Source: Acridotheres tristis
Taxonomy: Eukaryota > Chordata > Aves > Passeriformes > Sturnidae
Direction: 5' to 3'
Assembly (NCBI GenBank): GCA_037013685.1
Contig: CM072884.1
Span: forward strand, 6,696,001-6,760,000
Length of the DNA: 64,000 bases
Part shown: positions 36,975 to 49,987 of the stretch, one piece after another
Layout of the letters: the number at the start of each line of letters is the position of its first letter
How positions within the stretch are numbered: position 1 is the stretch's first letter
Notes under the pieces: generated by a model
Told to the model about the DNA's origin: nothing
The model's input: the letters and a program-made list of their open reading frames with translations, nothing else
Databases searched by the model: none
Position numbers and translations under genes: made by a program

Positions 36975-39900
36975 AACTATACCACGTGAATGATAATTTG
37001 GGTATGTTCTTCTGATGAACCTGAGTGGTGAAAAAAGTTTTATTCCAGTAGACCCCCACCTTTATGATTTTATTCTTCTTACACTCAGTTGAAAAGGCAT
37101 TAAAAAGCAAGTACCTGGTCATTTCTGACATTTAATGTGAATTATTACACATACATTAAAAAGTATGTATTTAAAAACTTCTAAAGTGCAATTTTTGATG
37201 TGCTGCAGGTACCTGGCAACTTTGACATTACTAAAAAAGCTGGCATCTCAAAACCTCTCTAAAATCAGGGAAAAAAATCCATTAAGTTTAGTAAGCAATA
37301 AACACCTTGCTCAAGACTGAAAGAATTATAAGGCTGAAGATTAAAGAATCTTGATAAAGAAAACTAACATTTGAGAGGGATGAAATGAAACCTAAGCAAA
37401 GCATAGGACACATTATGTGAGAAACAAGCAGGGACACCCTGGGGAAGGATAGTCTAAGCCTATTTATTATATATTTAGTGCTGTACATTCAGTATCAATG
37501 TAAAGCACAAAATAGCCAGCTGCTTTGAATACAGGCCTTGGGTGGACTAGACCAAATAAAAACCAAAATATTTCTTCATCCTGTTTTCAATTAGAATGGA
37601 AAGAAATATTCTTAGCCAACCTCCAAACTACTCAAACTGTAGTTTAGTGATTCACTGCAGGAGAACTGAATTTTAAAACATTCCTTTGAAATAGCAATGA
37701 ACATCTCTGTCTCTGCTTTAAATGAGCACTGATATCTAAAATAAGTGGTGGCATTCTGAAACAACTCGGGGTGTATTAATGAGAAACCTCTGACACAGAC
37801 TTTAGCTACAGGGGTGTATGCAATATCTTTGAGAAGGAAGTAAGGAGTAGTACTCTAGATTATTTCATAAATATAGAAACAAATATTTATAATAAATATA
37901 GATAGAGGTAATTATTTAAGTAGAGATGACACTAGGGAAATTTTTTCCAAGACATCAAGGTGTGCTGAGAATGCAGATTCCATTGATTTTTCTCTCTTAT
38001 CATAGGCCTTTGAAATCTCTCCTAATATGATTAACAGAAATTTTTTCTTCCCAAGTGCAAGATAAAATGATCATTCAGATCTATCAGTTAAAGAATGCCT
38101 GGTAGGTCAAGTGCAATAAACATTGTTGTGTTTGCACACCAGGATTCTGGGCTGAGGAAGTGCCATTCAACATCATGCACAAATGAGATAAAACTGAGCC
38201 ATAAAATCAGGAACACAGAGAAAGGTGTTAGACAGTGAGGCAAATTAACTCAGCTCCAATTACTTTACAGATGCAACTTAAACTTATATTTGCAAAGAGA
38301 AACAAAAAAGATAAGTGCAATGATGCTTGACATCTAAGAAGGCGAAGTGATACTTTGAGATGGTTTAACATAAACCTTAGATTAAATCATTCAGTTTTAG
38401 CAGTGGTTTATAATAATAAAAGGTGAGGAAAAGCTGGTAAATGGATCATCTGCACAGGGAGTTTTTTTAGCTGCTATGTAATACTGTATTTTCCTAAAAG
38501 GACGAATTTCTATTTCCAGAGGTACCTGTTTCATAAAGCTTCACATGAGCATTGCTGACCCCCACGGACTGGAAAATCATGTGGCTCTTCGAAACTCATG
38601 TTTTGCTCTGATGGTTTTGTCTTTAGTGCATTGGGGAAACTGGGAACTCACATAAGGCTCTGACCCTCACCTGGGAGGAAAGCCACCATTTACTCTGCAG
38701 CTTTTATAAAACCATGAAAGTTGCCAGCAGTGTGTATATAGTTTTATTTTCTGGTTAGTTAGGCTGGAGACAGAATTTGATTTAGTTTTTGCCTCAGACA
38801 AAAATTTTAATTGATAACGCCACTAGAAGTAGAAAAGCCATTTCCTTGAGAAAATAAAAACTCACAAGCCATCCAAGTACACAAGCATAACAATGCAAAC
38901 TTGCTGCACTTCTGTGCTTTAATCTGTGCAATTAATATGAAGATCAAAGGTGATTCACATTTTTCTTTAGGTAAGTGTTCTTTTATTAGCAAAGCTGCAT
39001 TCAAAATTGAGAAAGTTGTGAAAGACAGCTTAATAGTTTATTAAAAATAAAAAGCCAGCATTGTTTTTAACCAAACTGCACTTTCATAAAAGTGACCTGC
39101 ACAAGCCCTAACAGGTTTATCAATTCCCACCACTTTAAGTGATTTTCTACTTTTGTACTAAGATTATGAAAACGTTCATTTCTTTGTAAAGTTGTTGTCA
39201 CAACAGAAGTATTATGTTTTATCAGAAGTTAAGACTTTGCTTACTAAATTACAAATCTTGGGGTAACTAACAAGCAGAGACATGAAGATAGAGCTTTCAT
39301 AACCATTTCAGTTATATTGGTTTTTTTCCTAAAATCAGAGAGATATTACTTAATAACCTTTCATATCTGCTGATACTTTTTTGATATTTTGCTTATCTAG
39401 AGGAGCAACATGCCCTGTATAGAAAAATCAACTTATGCTTAGAATTAGTTGAAGGAAAACTTTGTTGTACATGCAAGATGTTGCCCTTTGCAAGCCAATT
39501 TCAGCACTTTGTGCTGAAAAGTTCTTAATGCATTTCAGAAAGGGAAATAAGTTCAACTCTTCTGTAGGTGAAAGCAATGTGAATTCAGAATGAGAACTGT
39601 GGCTACAGCAGGTGGGTGAGGTGGGGGGTTGGTTTTTTGTTGGATTTTTCTTATTAATGTTTTGAGGTTTTTTTATCTTTACTGGAGAAGGATTCACCTC
39701 TAAATATTTAGATTCCTCATAATAGAGAGTAGCACATAGTCAGAAATCATACTTTTTTAGTAACAAAATCATCTATTTTATTTGCATTTTTCAGGCACTA
39801 GCATTCAACAGATTACTCTTCAGTTGAATTAATTTTTAATAGATTGCCAAAACAGATATTTGAAAGGTTCTTGTTTTCCTTATTTGCTTATTCAATGTAT

Positions 39901-40662
39901 CCGTTGCTGATATTTGACCAGGTTTATTGAAGGGTTTGGAGTAACTTTATTTTCATGTCTAACGCCAGTTCAGAGCTGCTTTGAACTGAACCACAGAGAA
40001 GTGAAAATCTGTTCAGACTTAATTCTGTATTTCAGTTTCTTTACATTTTAGTTTCATAATTATCATTCATACTTATTGTTCTTGACAGGTAGTAGAACTG
40101 TATAATCTGTTTTATTAAGTGTTCTTAAACAGTCTTTTTATTGGAGTCTTTATATGTGTTTGATCTTTTAAATTTTATCTCTGAAAAGAAAAATTTGCTT
40201 GTATATCTATATATTTCCAGTTTGTTTTCATAATATCTGTATATATTTCATCTGAGTGTTTAGAGCTTTCATCAGAAAATTTTATTTTAGGAAGGAACAA
40301 TATTAAAGTACTCAGACATAGAAATTAGTCTACAAATTATTTTGAATTTCTTTTGTTACATTCCACTCATTTCAATGAATGTGTTCTCCTTTGTTAGTTT
40401 TATTAAACTAGTGTGTCTGAAGTTGTTTGGAAGATATTTATTTACTTACATTTGCAATATGGAAAGTTCTTGACAGATTGGTATACAAATCTAAGGAGAG
40501 GATTTCTGCCTTATAGTGTTTATCAGTTGTCTTCTACATCCTACCATATACTGAAGTATATTTTCTGCTAATAAAAGTGCAATTATACTCCATTGATTCT
40601 TAACATCACAACATATTAAAGATTCTCAGTTTTGTTTTAAAACATAACAATAGCAAGCTTGC

Positions 40663-40683
40663 TTTTTTTTTTTTTTTTTTTTT
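40663..40683. repeat. 21-bp poly-T run
   Basis: The longest homopolymer in the window, with no flanking retroelement body recognised. Confidence 0.8.
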
Positions 40684-40871
40684 GTCTCTAAGCTCTAAAT
40701 TTAGAAGAAACCTTGAACATAATGCATAAAAAATGTTTCAGGGCAACAATTCACCACAGGGAAGCACTATATTGTTTTGTCTTAATAATGCAATTAGTGG
40801 CTGTGGAACAATCCATTTTGGCCCCCAGCTTCTGCTACCTTGACACATGAAGTTATGTAAAATAACTTCAA

Positions 40872-40900
40872 ATTTCATCTTCAAATGGTGAAGATGAAGT
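40872..40900. repeat. Short inverted repeat (9-bp perfect stem)
   Basis: ttcatcttc at 40874-40882 and gaagatgaa at 40890-40898 are exact reverse complements around a 7-base loop. The stem is probably too short to be a microRNA precursor, so function is unlikely. Confidence 0.5.
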
Positions 40901-43093
40901 GAAAATATTGCATGCTTGTCAGTGAAAGTGTAGCTGTAAGTTTTATTTCAGAAAAACTGAACATTCATGTCAGTTATAAAATGCAAACTTGATTTACTAC
41001 CAACTAGTATTAGGCATTTAGCTATGTACAGCTCACAGTACTGTTGGTAAGCCAGTTTAAGTATATGAGGAAGAAATTTTCTTTGCAATCCTTAAAGGAT
41101 GATAACTGAATTATTTTTATAAACATGAGTCAATTTAGAAGATTATAATTTTATTTTACTTTCCAGAAGAAAAAAGAGGCTTCTTGTGGTCAAGACTGGA
41201 AATGCAACATTTCCAATTCAAACAAGAGATAGATGAACTAATGCCTAGCACAGGTTTTGGTTTTTTTTCCTCTTCCTAAGCAATGCATCAAATATCCTTG
41301 CTCTTCCAGAACTGTCAGTTCTATAAAGTCAGTCCTAATAAAATTGTCATCTTCTGGTGAAAATAAAAGGCAAAGTTAGTAACAAGATGGTGTAGGAAGT
41401 ATGATACTTAAAATGAACAGAACTGGATTGCAAGAAATAAGTTGCAAAGGAAGAGTCACCTCTAAGAGAAAAGTCTCTTCATGTTAGCTCCAAATAATAA
41501 CCATGAAAGTGGCTGCCAGACCGCGTGTGATCAACTCCCTCAGCTCATGTTTGACATGTCTTGAACCAGGCAGCAACAGCATGCACAGGTGGCCTAGCTA
41601 GAAGAAACAAGTGCACAATGCAGGGATTGATTTATTTATTCATCCCAGTGAAGGTGATCAGTGTCCAATTTAAAATCTATAAATATACCTATAAAATCCA
41701 GAAATTCTGATTCCACACTCAACATTTTTTTGGTGAAAATCAAATAGGTGAATATTTGTGGTACAAAGAACAGCAAAGATCAACAACAAATTAGATAAAC
41801 CCATAGCTTTTAACTGAGGGGAAAAAATGGTGCCTCTTGGTGACTATTTTCTATTGACAGTTGCTGTTTTCTAAACTCAGTTACCAACTGATCATTTTGG
41901 AAGATACCTTTGAGGCATTAGAGACGTATGACAACTCTGATGTGTTTGGGGTGTGTGCATTATTTTGGCATCTGGTAGCTCGGATAGGACCAGAGCTTCT
42001 TAGAGTTAGTGGATATTAGTGAGAAGAACTTTGCTTAGTGATGGATCTGTCCAAGAGTAAAATCAATATTTCCATTAATATTAATGTAATAAATGCACCT
42101 GGAACTGAGTGGAGCACATAATAAATGGGTTTAGGTACAAGTGGAATTTAGTGCTTTAGTTCAGGGAATGTGCTGTTAAGAGGAATATCTCTAGTTGTCC
42201 TAATGCTTTATATGAGTATGTACAATATTTTTCTCTTTCTGAACACTTGAACTCTTTTTTTTTATGCGAGCTACTGAAGTTTTGAATACTTTCCCAACTG
42301 AGGAATTGGAAATGTATTTGTAATAGCAGACCAAGCTTAATGTAGTGATAATTCTGGTAACAATGTTGAAACAAGGTCTTCTGACAGGGGAGGAGTGAGA
42401 AAAAGCATTTCAGAAGAGGCCTTAGGAAATATATGTATAATCTCTTTGCAGCAGCAACCCCAATGAGATCAATGTGTTGTGCTGTATTTATATTACTTCC
42501 AGTACAACATTGATATTCTGGTAAAAGATTGTAGGGAAAAGCAGAGCAAATAGCTTTTTAGTGATTACTCTGTATCCTGAGTGTGCTGGGTCATATGTTG
42601 TATCCAAAAGCAATTTGTCTGCATTAGAAACACATAATTTTTTACCTCCCTGAAAGCAAATAGTACCAGTAGTAGGATTACATTCATTATGCTGCAGTTA
42701 ATGAGATTTGGAAGTGCTTAATGTAAAAGTGTGGCATCATATATATTTCATTTAATTTGAAAAATATGTAAGAAAAAGGGGTGAGACTATTTTCTGATGA
42801 AAACCAAAACCATCCCCTTTACCACTGGAATGAGGATGCTAACCAAGAGAAAAGCAGTTCAGTCACCTACTTTGCAAAACACCACTGAAAATTATCATGG
42901 TGAAACTTAAACCACAGAAATCTGGGGACTTTTGAGCTCAGAGTTTGGTAAGAGCAAGTAATAAACATCACCCTGTAAAGTCTGTTGGGTTTATATCAAT
43001 GTCTAAGAGAACATTTATGCCTTTTCACTTCCCTTCATCTTGTGCAGCACCAGCAGACTTTTGTTTCTTTGATGCCTGAAGTCTGACAATGCT

Positions 43094-43210
43094 TAAGGCA
43101 TTTGGACAATGCCCTTAAAAACGTGTTTTAACTTCTGGTCACCTCGAAGTGGTCAGGCACTTGGACTAGATGATTAGAGGCATATTTGGACTAAAAAGTA
43201 TTCTGAATAC
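43094..43210 (+). mobile_element. CR1 LINE 3'-end fragment
   Basis: About 115 bp of CR1 3' untranslated end: catttggacaatgccctt, acttctggtcacc, gaagtggtcaggcacttgga and ctagatgatta, then agtattctgaa as the degenerate terminal repeat. The tttggacaatgcccttaa and acttctggtc motifs are shared with the copy at 21374-21558. Strongly 5'-truncated and non-coding. Confidence 0.85.
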
Positions 43211-43314
43211 ACTGCCAAGGTTAGCAGGATGTGATCTTTAGAAACAATTTTCTCAGTTATGCTGGGGACTCAATATCCACATCAATCACTCTTACATTTA
43301 TATATTTGCTTGCT

Positions 43315-43349
43315 TGTTTGGTTTTAGTTTAGTTTTGTTTTGTTTTGTG
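43315..43349. repeat. (GTTTT)n-like tract
   Basis: tttagtttagttttgttttg-type sequence, G and T dominated. Same class as the other G/T tracts. Confidence 0.65.
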
Positions 43350-46300
43350 AGCCCTTTTAAGTCTTCATGGACTGAAGGAAGTGTATTAGGAATGCCTCCA
43401 GTGTGCATCTTCCACCGTTTTATTTAATATAGAAGTTTCCCAAATCATGTGCTTTGAAACTATTTCAGAGAGAAAACCAAAATACAGAAAAAGGAGATGA
43501 TTAGGTTGTTGTTTTTTTTTTTTTTTCAAAAGCACCCTTCAACCAAACTAGAAAAGCTACAGGTACAATCCATCTAATTTGGCTAATTTTTAGAACTAAT
43601 GCAGTGTTTCTTGTTTTTACTGTCTGTTTTTCCCCTTATGAATAGACTTTTGATTAAAAGTAATACAGTAGCTAATCCCTTACTATCCCCTAAAATTGTG
43701 ACAAAAATATTTGTTTCTTTGAGATGGGGAACAGGAATATATGGCTTTAATACATGCTCATTTTCTATCCCCCAATAATTGTTTTTATGATGAGGTCAAA
43801 GAGAAGCAAAAATTATTGCACTTTTCAGCAGGTATGCAACTTTCCCCAGTTTTACCTATTTTCAATTTTTTTTCTTCTTTTCCTCTTTTCTTTCTGGTCC
43901 CCTTACAGAAAAATTGTATAATTTTACTATAATACCCTTTTCCTAAGAGATGTGCCATTTTGTATGCATACAAGCTCCTAAATCTTCCTTTTTTTATTCC
44001 CCCTAATCTGTTGCAGGTCTACCTTATTTAGTGGAACTCAGTAGTGTTTCTAAGGGAGGTGTGTATGCTGGAATATTACCTTTATATGCTAATTAATTGA
44101 GTATGGTAATGAGGACATGATGACAAAGGCAAAGCAGAAGATGAAAACAAGTAATCTATCTATTTCCTAAGAAGCAAACTAACTTAAGAGAGGCTAGCCA
44201 GAGTGCCTGCACACTTAGTTTGCTTCATGTGAGTTGTTTGAGTACAAGTCCCTTGGGACAAATCCTAGGAGATAACTTCTCTTTATGGCCACTTTTCTGC
44301 AATAAAACTGGTACACTTGGCTGTAGGAAGGAAATTTCTTATGGAGGAGTTTTCAGGACAGGCTCTGCTGTGTAGGATTTGATTCTGTGAACTCTAAGCT
44401 GAGATCCCACCTTGCCAAGAGTTAAGGGACTTGTACCACCCAACCTGAAGTACTCAGAAAGATCCCAGCACTGCCAGTGATGTGTGCCCCAGTCTCCTCT
44501 GTTTTCCCCCTAAATACAGCACTGTGGATTATTGTTGGACATGACAGTCCAGGTAGGTGTCACATAACCCAGCCCAGGGAAGGAAGCAGCCCTGAAATGT
44601 TCACAAGTTTTGTAAGAGCTGTAGATTGGAAAATCCTCACATAATAGTAATAACTCATGCAATTTTGTTCAAGTAAATCCAATTTTTGCACCACTGAGAC
44701 ACTGTTGCTCTCCTGAGCTACTTTATGTTTTGGGAACTTTGCAACTAGAAAATGTTCCCAGGCAGGGAAGTTCTACAAAAAGAAGAGCACAAAGATAAAT
44801 TTTATTCCTCCTTCTAATTTCTACGTTTTCTCTACATCTTATGCTGTGTTAATCCTATTCTCCCAGCTGCTTACCAGCATGTTTAGGTTGATAAGAAAAT
44901 GTCCTGCTTTCTGATTCAATTTTCTCCTCCACTTGCTGTTGTGTACCAATTTACTTCTATTCTCTTTTTTTCTTCTAACATCCAGTCCAGAAATATTTCC
45001 TTTACACTGATAACTCATAGCTATTGAAACACTTTGGGATGAACTGTGTTGGCATCACATACTGGCAAAGGACATTCTTATGCCTGTAGACTGCACGTAC
45101 TGCCTGGCACAGGCACGTGGAGCTGTCATTGCCTTTGATTTAATTTCTTCTTGCACTTCAATTTTTCAGTAGAAATATAATCTGTATATTATAGGCAGTC
45201 TCAGTTGTACAGTTTCATAAACAAAGGGCTTGGTGTTGAAGCTTTAAACCTAACAAAGCCCTTAATCAAGCTACATATCTGTCATTTTATTCCCTTTTCA
45301 TATATGCTAAATAAAAAGAAGTCGTTCTTATTTTAATCTATACCTCACGCTATTCTTGGGTAAATGTCAGCTTTATAGACCCCTCTTTATGCATATAAAT
45401 ACTATTTATATCTCAAGCTATGTACTGTGAGAAAAATGGATGTTGTCTCAGTTCTGTGGAATTTGTACAGGATGGGAGAAGTAACATTTTTAGGATGTTG
45501 GCTTTTTCTTAGCAAATACAGGGTTCTGTGGTATCAATGACCCTTAAAATTTTACATTTCTGAAATTAGAAAATTACCACTTAGCAGTAATGTGACATGA
45601 CTCAGGCAGCTTGATGTTGTCTGTCAAAATCTACCATCAGCAGAAAGATTTGAAAGAACTGGAAATGATAGGAGAAAAAAAAATGCTTGCCTTATTTTCT
45701 TCCACTCATAATTCTATGTGGGTAAGCAATTAAAAAATGAAAGGAATTGTATAGTGACATAGTTTTAAAATGTAGGCATTTTTTTAAACTCTCATGTGAA
45801 CACTTCTAATTTCATTGAAGATAGCCAAATTACAGTCATGTACGTTGAGAATGTTCTTGCCTTGTGCTATCAACATTAATTTGGTAAATACAGCATGAGG
45901 CTATGTGCAGTCAGAGCATGTAAAAATTTTGCAGTTAGGAATTTATTTTCAGCAGATAAAATTTGGCGGAAGTTCTCTTAAACCATTTTCAGTGAAGATT
46001 TCTTGATGTTATTCCTGGCTTTTGCACACTTTCTGTAAAATATCTATCTGCAAGCTGTTCAATTTTTTTTTTTCTTTTTTTGTCATCATGGATACTGAGT
46101 TGTATTCTTTAATGACTCATCTGAAAACCAATTTCTCTAGTATGCATTAAGGTGTGAGATCTTTGGACTCCTAGAAGGGACATCCCAACAGATTTTTGCA
46201 GAATGGATAGAAACAGGAAGGGGAGAGTGTGTGTACATGTGTGTGACTTGATAGATGTGTTAGAGTTATATCTCACGAAATTTACGTGACAGGCAGATCA

Positions 46301-47817
46301 TCAAATAAAGGAGGAAAAATTGAGGGTAACAATTAAGAGGTGTAGAGCTGAAGAATGGAAGGGAAATTAAGGAAGCAGAGAGGGGCACAATGAGCATTGT
46401 TGTATAGAAACCACTCTTTTTGTCTGGAGTTGGATACTTCCCTTTGAAGCTGGTGTAGAACACTTTAGATTCCAATAACTGTAAATATCATTACAAATAA
46501 TGTTGTAGTTAAAATATTACAGCATCCACTTGTAGCACTTCTCAGAGCTAAGCAGTATCAGTGAAATGGGCAGTCTTTAGAATTATGGTATAAAGCATTT
46601 GCATCTGGTATCAAGCCTAAATAAATAAATATATGGAGCATCCCTGCAAGCTTAGCAAGAACTTAATTTTTTTTCAGAACTTTATTTATAGTTGAAAAAT
46701 ACTCTAGGGTGTTCTCCTCTTCACTTTCTTCATGTTTGAGGAGCCAGCCATCACAAACCAAAAAATTTACACCCACCCCACAAAATCAATCTTGTTTGTA
46801 ACACAGCTGGTCAGAGGAAGCATGTTTCACTGGAAATCTCATGTTGAATATAATAGTTTTTTCCAGCTCTGTCTTCCTCACTGACTTGTGTGTGCAACTA
46901 CAAATCTTATCCTGTTTGCTTGCCAGAAAGCACTGACTTTGTTCCTTTTTCTTCTTGCCATCTTCGTGTCAAGCAGCTGACAGTCCCTTGGTGGGACACA
47001 TGCTCAGTTTGGGCTTCTCCCTTCACTCCAGGACGTAACTGTCCTTCTGTATTTAGCTCTAAAAAGCTTTATTGCCTGCTCATTTTAAAAAAGCTACTGA
47101 AGCAAGTTGGCCATGGTCAGCTGCCAGGCACCCACCTGGCTGCTGTCAGTCCCCCTCCTCAAGGACATGGGGACAGAACATAAAATGCCAAAGGCTCAAG
47201 GGCTGCTTCTCCAACTGCTCCCCTCAACACCTGACAGCTTCTGCCCTTCCTTACCTTGATAGGGTTTTGTTACTGGCATGAACTTTATGGCCTCAAGAGA
47301 AGGGTTTCTGTAAGACAATTATAATTCTTCAATATGCTCTATTTTATGGAGCAGCAGCATTGTATGAATTGCTTTAAAAGGATTACTAGGACTTTGTAGA
47401 GGTAAGATTATAAACTGCTCTTTTCCCTTCAAGAGTCAGGGAGTGATTTGCAGCTATGAAACACATTCAGAATAAATAGACATGGAAGTAAACAGGAACT
47501 TCTAACTACAAGAAAAAAAAAAATCACACAGTCCAAGCCTTTCTATCATTGATGGTTTGCAATGAGTACCCCAGCCCTGTGCCTTTGATTAAAGGGCTAT
47601 TTAATCTACTGTAGACATGTGATATCTGTAATAATCTGCACAAGACACTCAAATCCATTGATTCTAAGAAGCTTTGCATCTTCTGAGGTCAAAATCAAGC
47701 AAATCTAAGTGAGCAGAAATGATAGATATACTTCTTGGAATAAAATATTTTTACTGTTTCCCCAACCTCCTCAGTTTACCAGAAGACAGGACTTCTGTAC
47801 ACCTGCTCACCTATAAA

Positions 47818-47856
47818 GTGTGTATATGTGTGTGTATATATACATGTATTTGTGTT
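47818..47856. repeat. Mixed TG/TA dinucleotide repeat
   Basis: Alternating gtgtgtatatgtgtgtgta followed by a short tatata segment. An imperfect microsatellite. Confidence 0.7.
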
Positions 47857-49391
47857 ACAATTTCCTGGATTTTGAATGCCTGAAAATGGTTGAGTAGTAC
47901 ACAGACTTGGTGCCCGCTTCCTGTAAGCCACACTGCAGAAAATTCTGTGTATTAATTAATAATGGCTTTTCATCAACATGCAGGGATTCATTAATAATTT
48001 TTAATAACCACATATCAATTACACATATCTCCTCCTTTTTTCCCCTTTAAATAGCTTCTTTCTCCAGGATTCTGCCTGTATCTCACAGCCTCTGTCTGAA
48101 CCCTGATCTCATTCTGTCACTACCCAAGTCCAAAGCTTAAGTATGAGGTATGATTTAGTTCTAAAAAATGATAGCTCTTTAAGAGAGGGGAATATGACTG
48201 AACCCACACCATCTCATCTAATCTCGTTATGTATCACTGGTACCTGAGATACTTTCTCAGGAGGCTGGAGGGAGGACAGACATGGCCCAGAGTTTTAGGA
48301 CAAGGGGACAGACAGAAGTAAGAACACCACAGGGGCAATCACCTAATCTGGTGTATTTATTTTATGCATGTAGGTGGCTAGGAGTTTCTGAGGTCAACAG
48401 CAAACAATTACTAGAATTCACTGTTGTACAGAGAGCTCATATTTGTCTCTTTTCTACTTCGTGCTCAAAGTTGAGCTGTAAGTGGGGCACAGCCACGAGA
48501 CTCTAAAAAGCTATCATTTCAAGGGCTTTGAACTTTGAATTTCAAGATGCTTGGGAGTCTAAAACTGCAACTGCAAGAAACTCTGAAACCATATTTTATC
48601 ACGTTTTGTATTGCACAGTCACTATTTTATTTTTCTCTCTTCTCATAAACAGTCTTCTTAAAATAAGAGGATGTTTTATTTAATGGAAAAAAGGAGATAA
48701 TATATTTATAAATAAAAAATAAACAAACAATCTGTAAAACATTTGACAAAATATATGGGTATGCATTTAATTTAGCTTTTTTCTTGGTTTTTTTTTATTT
48801 TAGAGTAAGCTAAGCTTCAACAAGTTATGTGGGGCATGTATTTTAAGAATAAAATGAACTGTAAGGTAAAGCTGAATAATCTTGCAACCATAGTTTGGCT
48901 GTCAACACAAATTTGATTCTCAAATATTCTTGTGCAAAGAACTTCTTTAAAAACAATTTTAGGTTGGCCCCTAAACTCCTGAGCTTTATAGCCAAATGAG
49001 AAAAAAAAAAAAGAAGAAGCAAAGCATAAGGAAACTGTGTAAGTCTGTTTTGGAATGTAATGCTGTCCTTGGATTGTGGTAGTTTCTTTCTTTATCATTC
49101 AAGGTATGTGTTTTGTTTCCTGGCCAAAATTTTTGTCTCTTTCATTTCACAACTGAATTCCATCTATCCTTACCAAGCTCTGTTAACTGAATTAACTTTG
49201 ACTATTCTTTCAATGATCTCTTTTGGTTTTTCCAGAGTTTGTTAGCTGCATCTTACCTTTCAACAAACTATAATCTTTTTCAGGAGTAGTGTGGTTCACG
49301 AATTAAACAAAAAAAACCACCTCTGCTAATATATAGGAAAACAGGAGGAAAGCACTGCAATTGCAGTAACTTTTTTTTCTGTTTTCCATAC

Positions 49392-49399
49392 TATAAAAG
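49392..49399 (+). promoter_or_regulatory. TATA box candidate upstream of the 49642 ORF
   Basis: An exact TATAAAAG preceded by a pyrimidine-rich stretch. A transcript starting about 30 bp downstream would have a 5' leader of roughly 220 bases before the ATG at 49642. A match to this octamer is expected to occur occasionally by chance in AT-rich DNA; its position relative to the ORF and the poly(A) signals is what makes it notable. Confidence 0.3.
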
Positions 49400-49641
49400 T
49401 GAGGAAGAAAGACAACTTCTCTGGGGAAGGCAATTCCACTTGCTCACTCACATATTCAGCAAGAAACTATGCAGATCAGCATTGGCTCCAGGGGGATCTT
49501 CCTGAAATTTTAAGCTTTGCAGCATAAACTCAAGATAGTGATCTGGTTTTGCAGTAGAATAGATGCTGCGTGTGCAGTTGTTGGGAGGCAATAGAAATGC
49601 TGTGAAAACCAACATGTGGCAGAAGCAGCCTGGGAGGAGAG

Positions 49642-49920
49642 ATGACAACTTTATGTGCAACAGCTTTTCTCTTGCTCCTCGTTTCGACGTGCCAGGCACA
49701 GCTGCTATGCAGAGCTGCATCTGCCAGGTGCCAAGCAATGTGTTCCTCTCTCCCAGGAGGGCTTTGCCCCCATTGCATCCCCTTGTGTTACCTGGCCTGT
49801 TGCAGGTGTGTTTCCATCACGAGGCGTTGCTGGAGGGAATGGTTTCATAGCAGGCTGGCACAGCAGTTGGACAATCCTACTGCTCAAGTGATACCATCCC
49901 TGCTGCAACTGGTGTTGTAG
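49642..49920 (+). CDS. Candidate small secreted cysteine-rich protein, unidentified
   Basis: A 92-codon frame with G at -3 of its ATG. Residues 1-19 (MTTLCATAFLLLLVSTCQA) look like a signal peptide: a hydrophobic core, then a small residue at -3 and alanine at -1 before a probable cleavage site. The following 45 residues contain ten cysteines (mature positions 4, 11, 15, 23, 26, 30, 34, 35, 37, 44) and several arginines. The tail of about 28 residues is cysteine-free. A TATA box lies 250 bp upstream and two AATAAA signals lie within 70 bp after the stop, giving the outline of a single-exon gene. I recognise no family; defensin- or hepcidin-like peptides share only the general style. Against it, this GC-richer patch keeps all three plus frames and some minus frames open, and CTG/TGC-rich DNA alone can yield cysteines. 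A competing minus-strand exon reading overlaps it. Confidence 0.3.
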   Translation: MTTLCATAFLLLLVSTCQAQLLCRAASARCQAMCSSLPGGLCPHCIPLCYLACCRCVSITRRCWREWFHSRLAQQLDNPTAQVIPSLLQLVL

Positions 49921-49929
49921 AGTTTGAGG

Positions 49930-49974
49930 GGGAAAAAAAACCAAAAACACACAAAACCCCCAAATAAAAAAAGA
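49930..49974. repeat. A/C-rich low-complexity tract
   Basis: aaaaaaaaccaaaaacacac followed by aaaacccccaaataaa. Same class as the other A/C tracts. It lies directly after the candidate secreted ORF. Confidence 0.7.
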
Positions 49975-49987
49975 CAATTGAAATAAA
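49963..49987 (+). terminator. Two AATAAA poly(A) signals after the 49642 ORF
   Basis: AATAAA at 49963-49968 and at 49982-49987, 43 and 62 bases after the stop codon. The first lies inside an A/C-rich tract, which makes a chance match more likely. Confidence 0.3.

Larger units (their letters stand above)
33502..43093. other. AT-rich non-coding stretch
   Basis: No gene is identified. The 146-codon plus frame at 33685-34125 is hydrophobic, but its second half is encoded by the G/T tract at 34011-34090, so I do not accept it. Poly-T runs lie at 36955 and 40663, a small hairpin at 40872, and weak exon-like segments at 35277 (+) and 40450 (-). No transposon is recognised. Confidence 0.5.
43211..49391. 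other. AT-rich non-coding stretch
   Basis: No gene is recognised. It holds a (GTTTT)n-like tract (43315-43349), a mixed TG/TA repeat (47818-47856), and a less AT-rich zone at 46890-47310 with several open frames and an exon-like minus segment (47255-47307, see findings). The remainder shows no repeat or RNA signature that I can name. Confidence 0.5.

Noticed and set aside
46283..46353. Minus-strand segment with a superb acceptor and a 71-bp open frame
   Set aside because: The donor (TTC|GTGAGA) is weak, the translation is pyrimidine-driven hydrophobic sequence, and its phase does not fit the 47255 candidate upstream.
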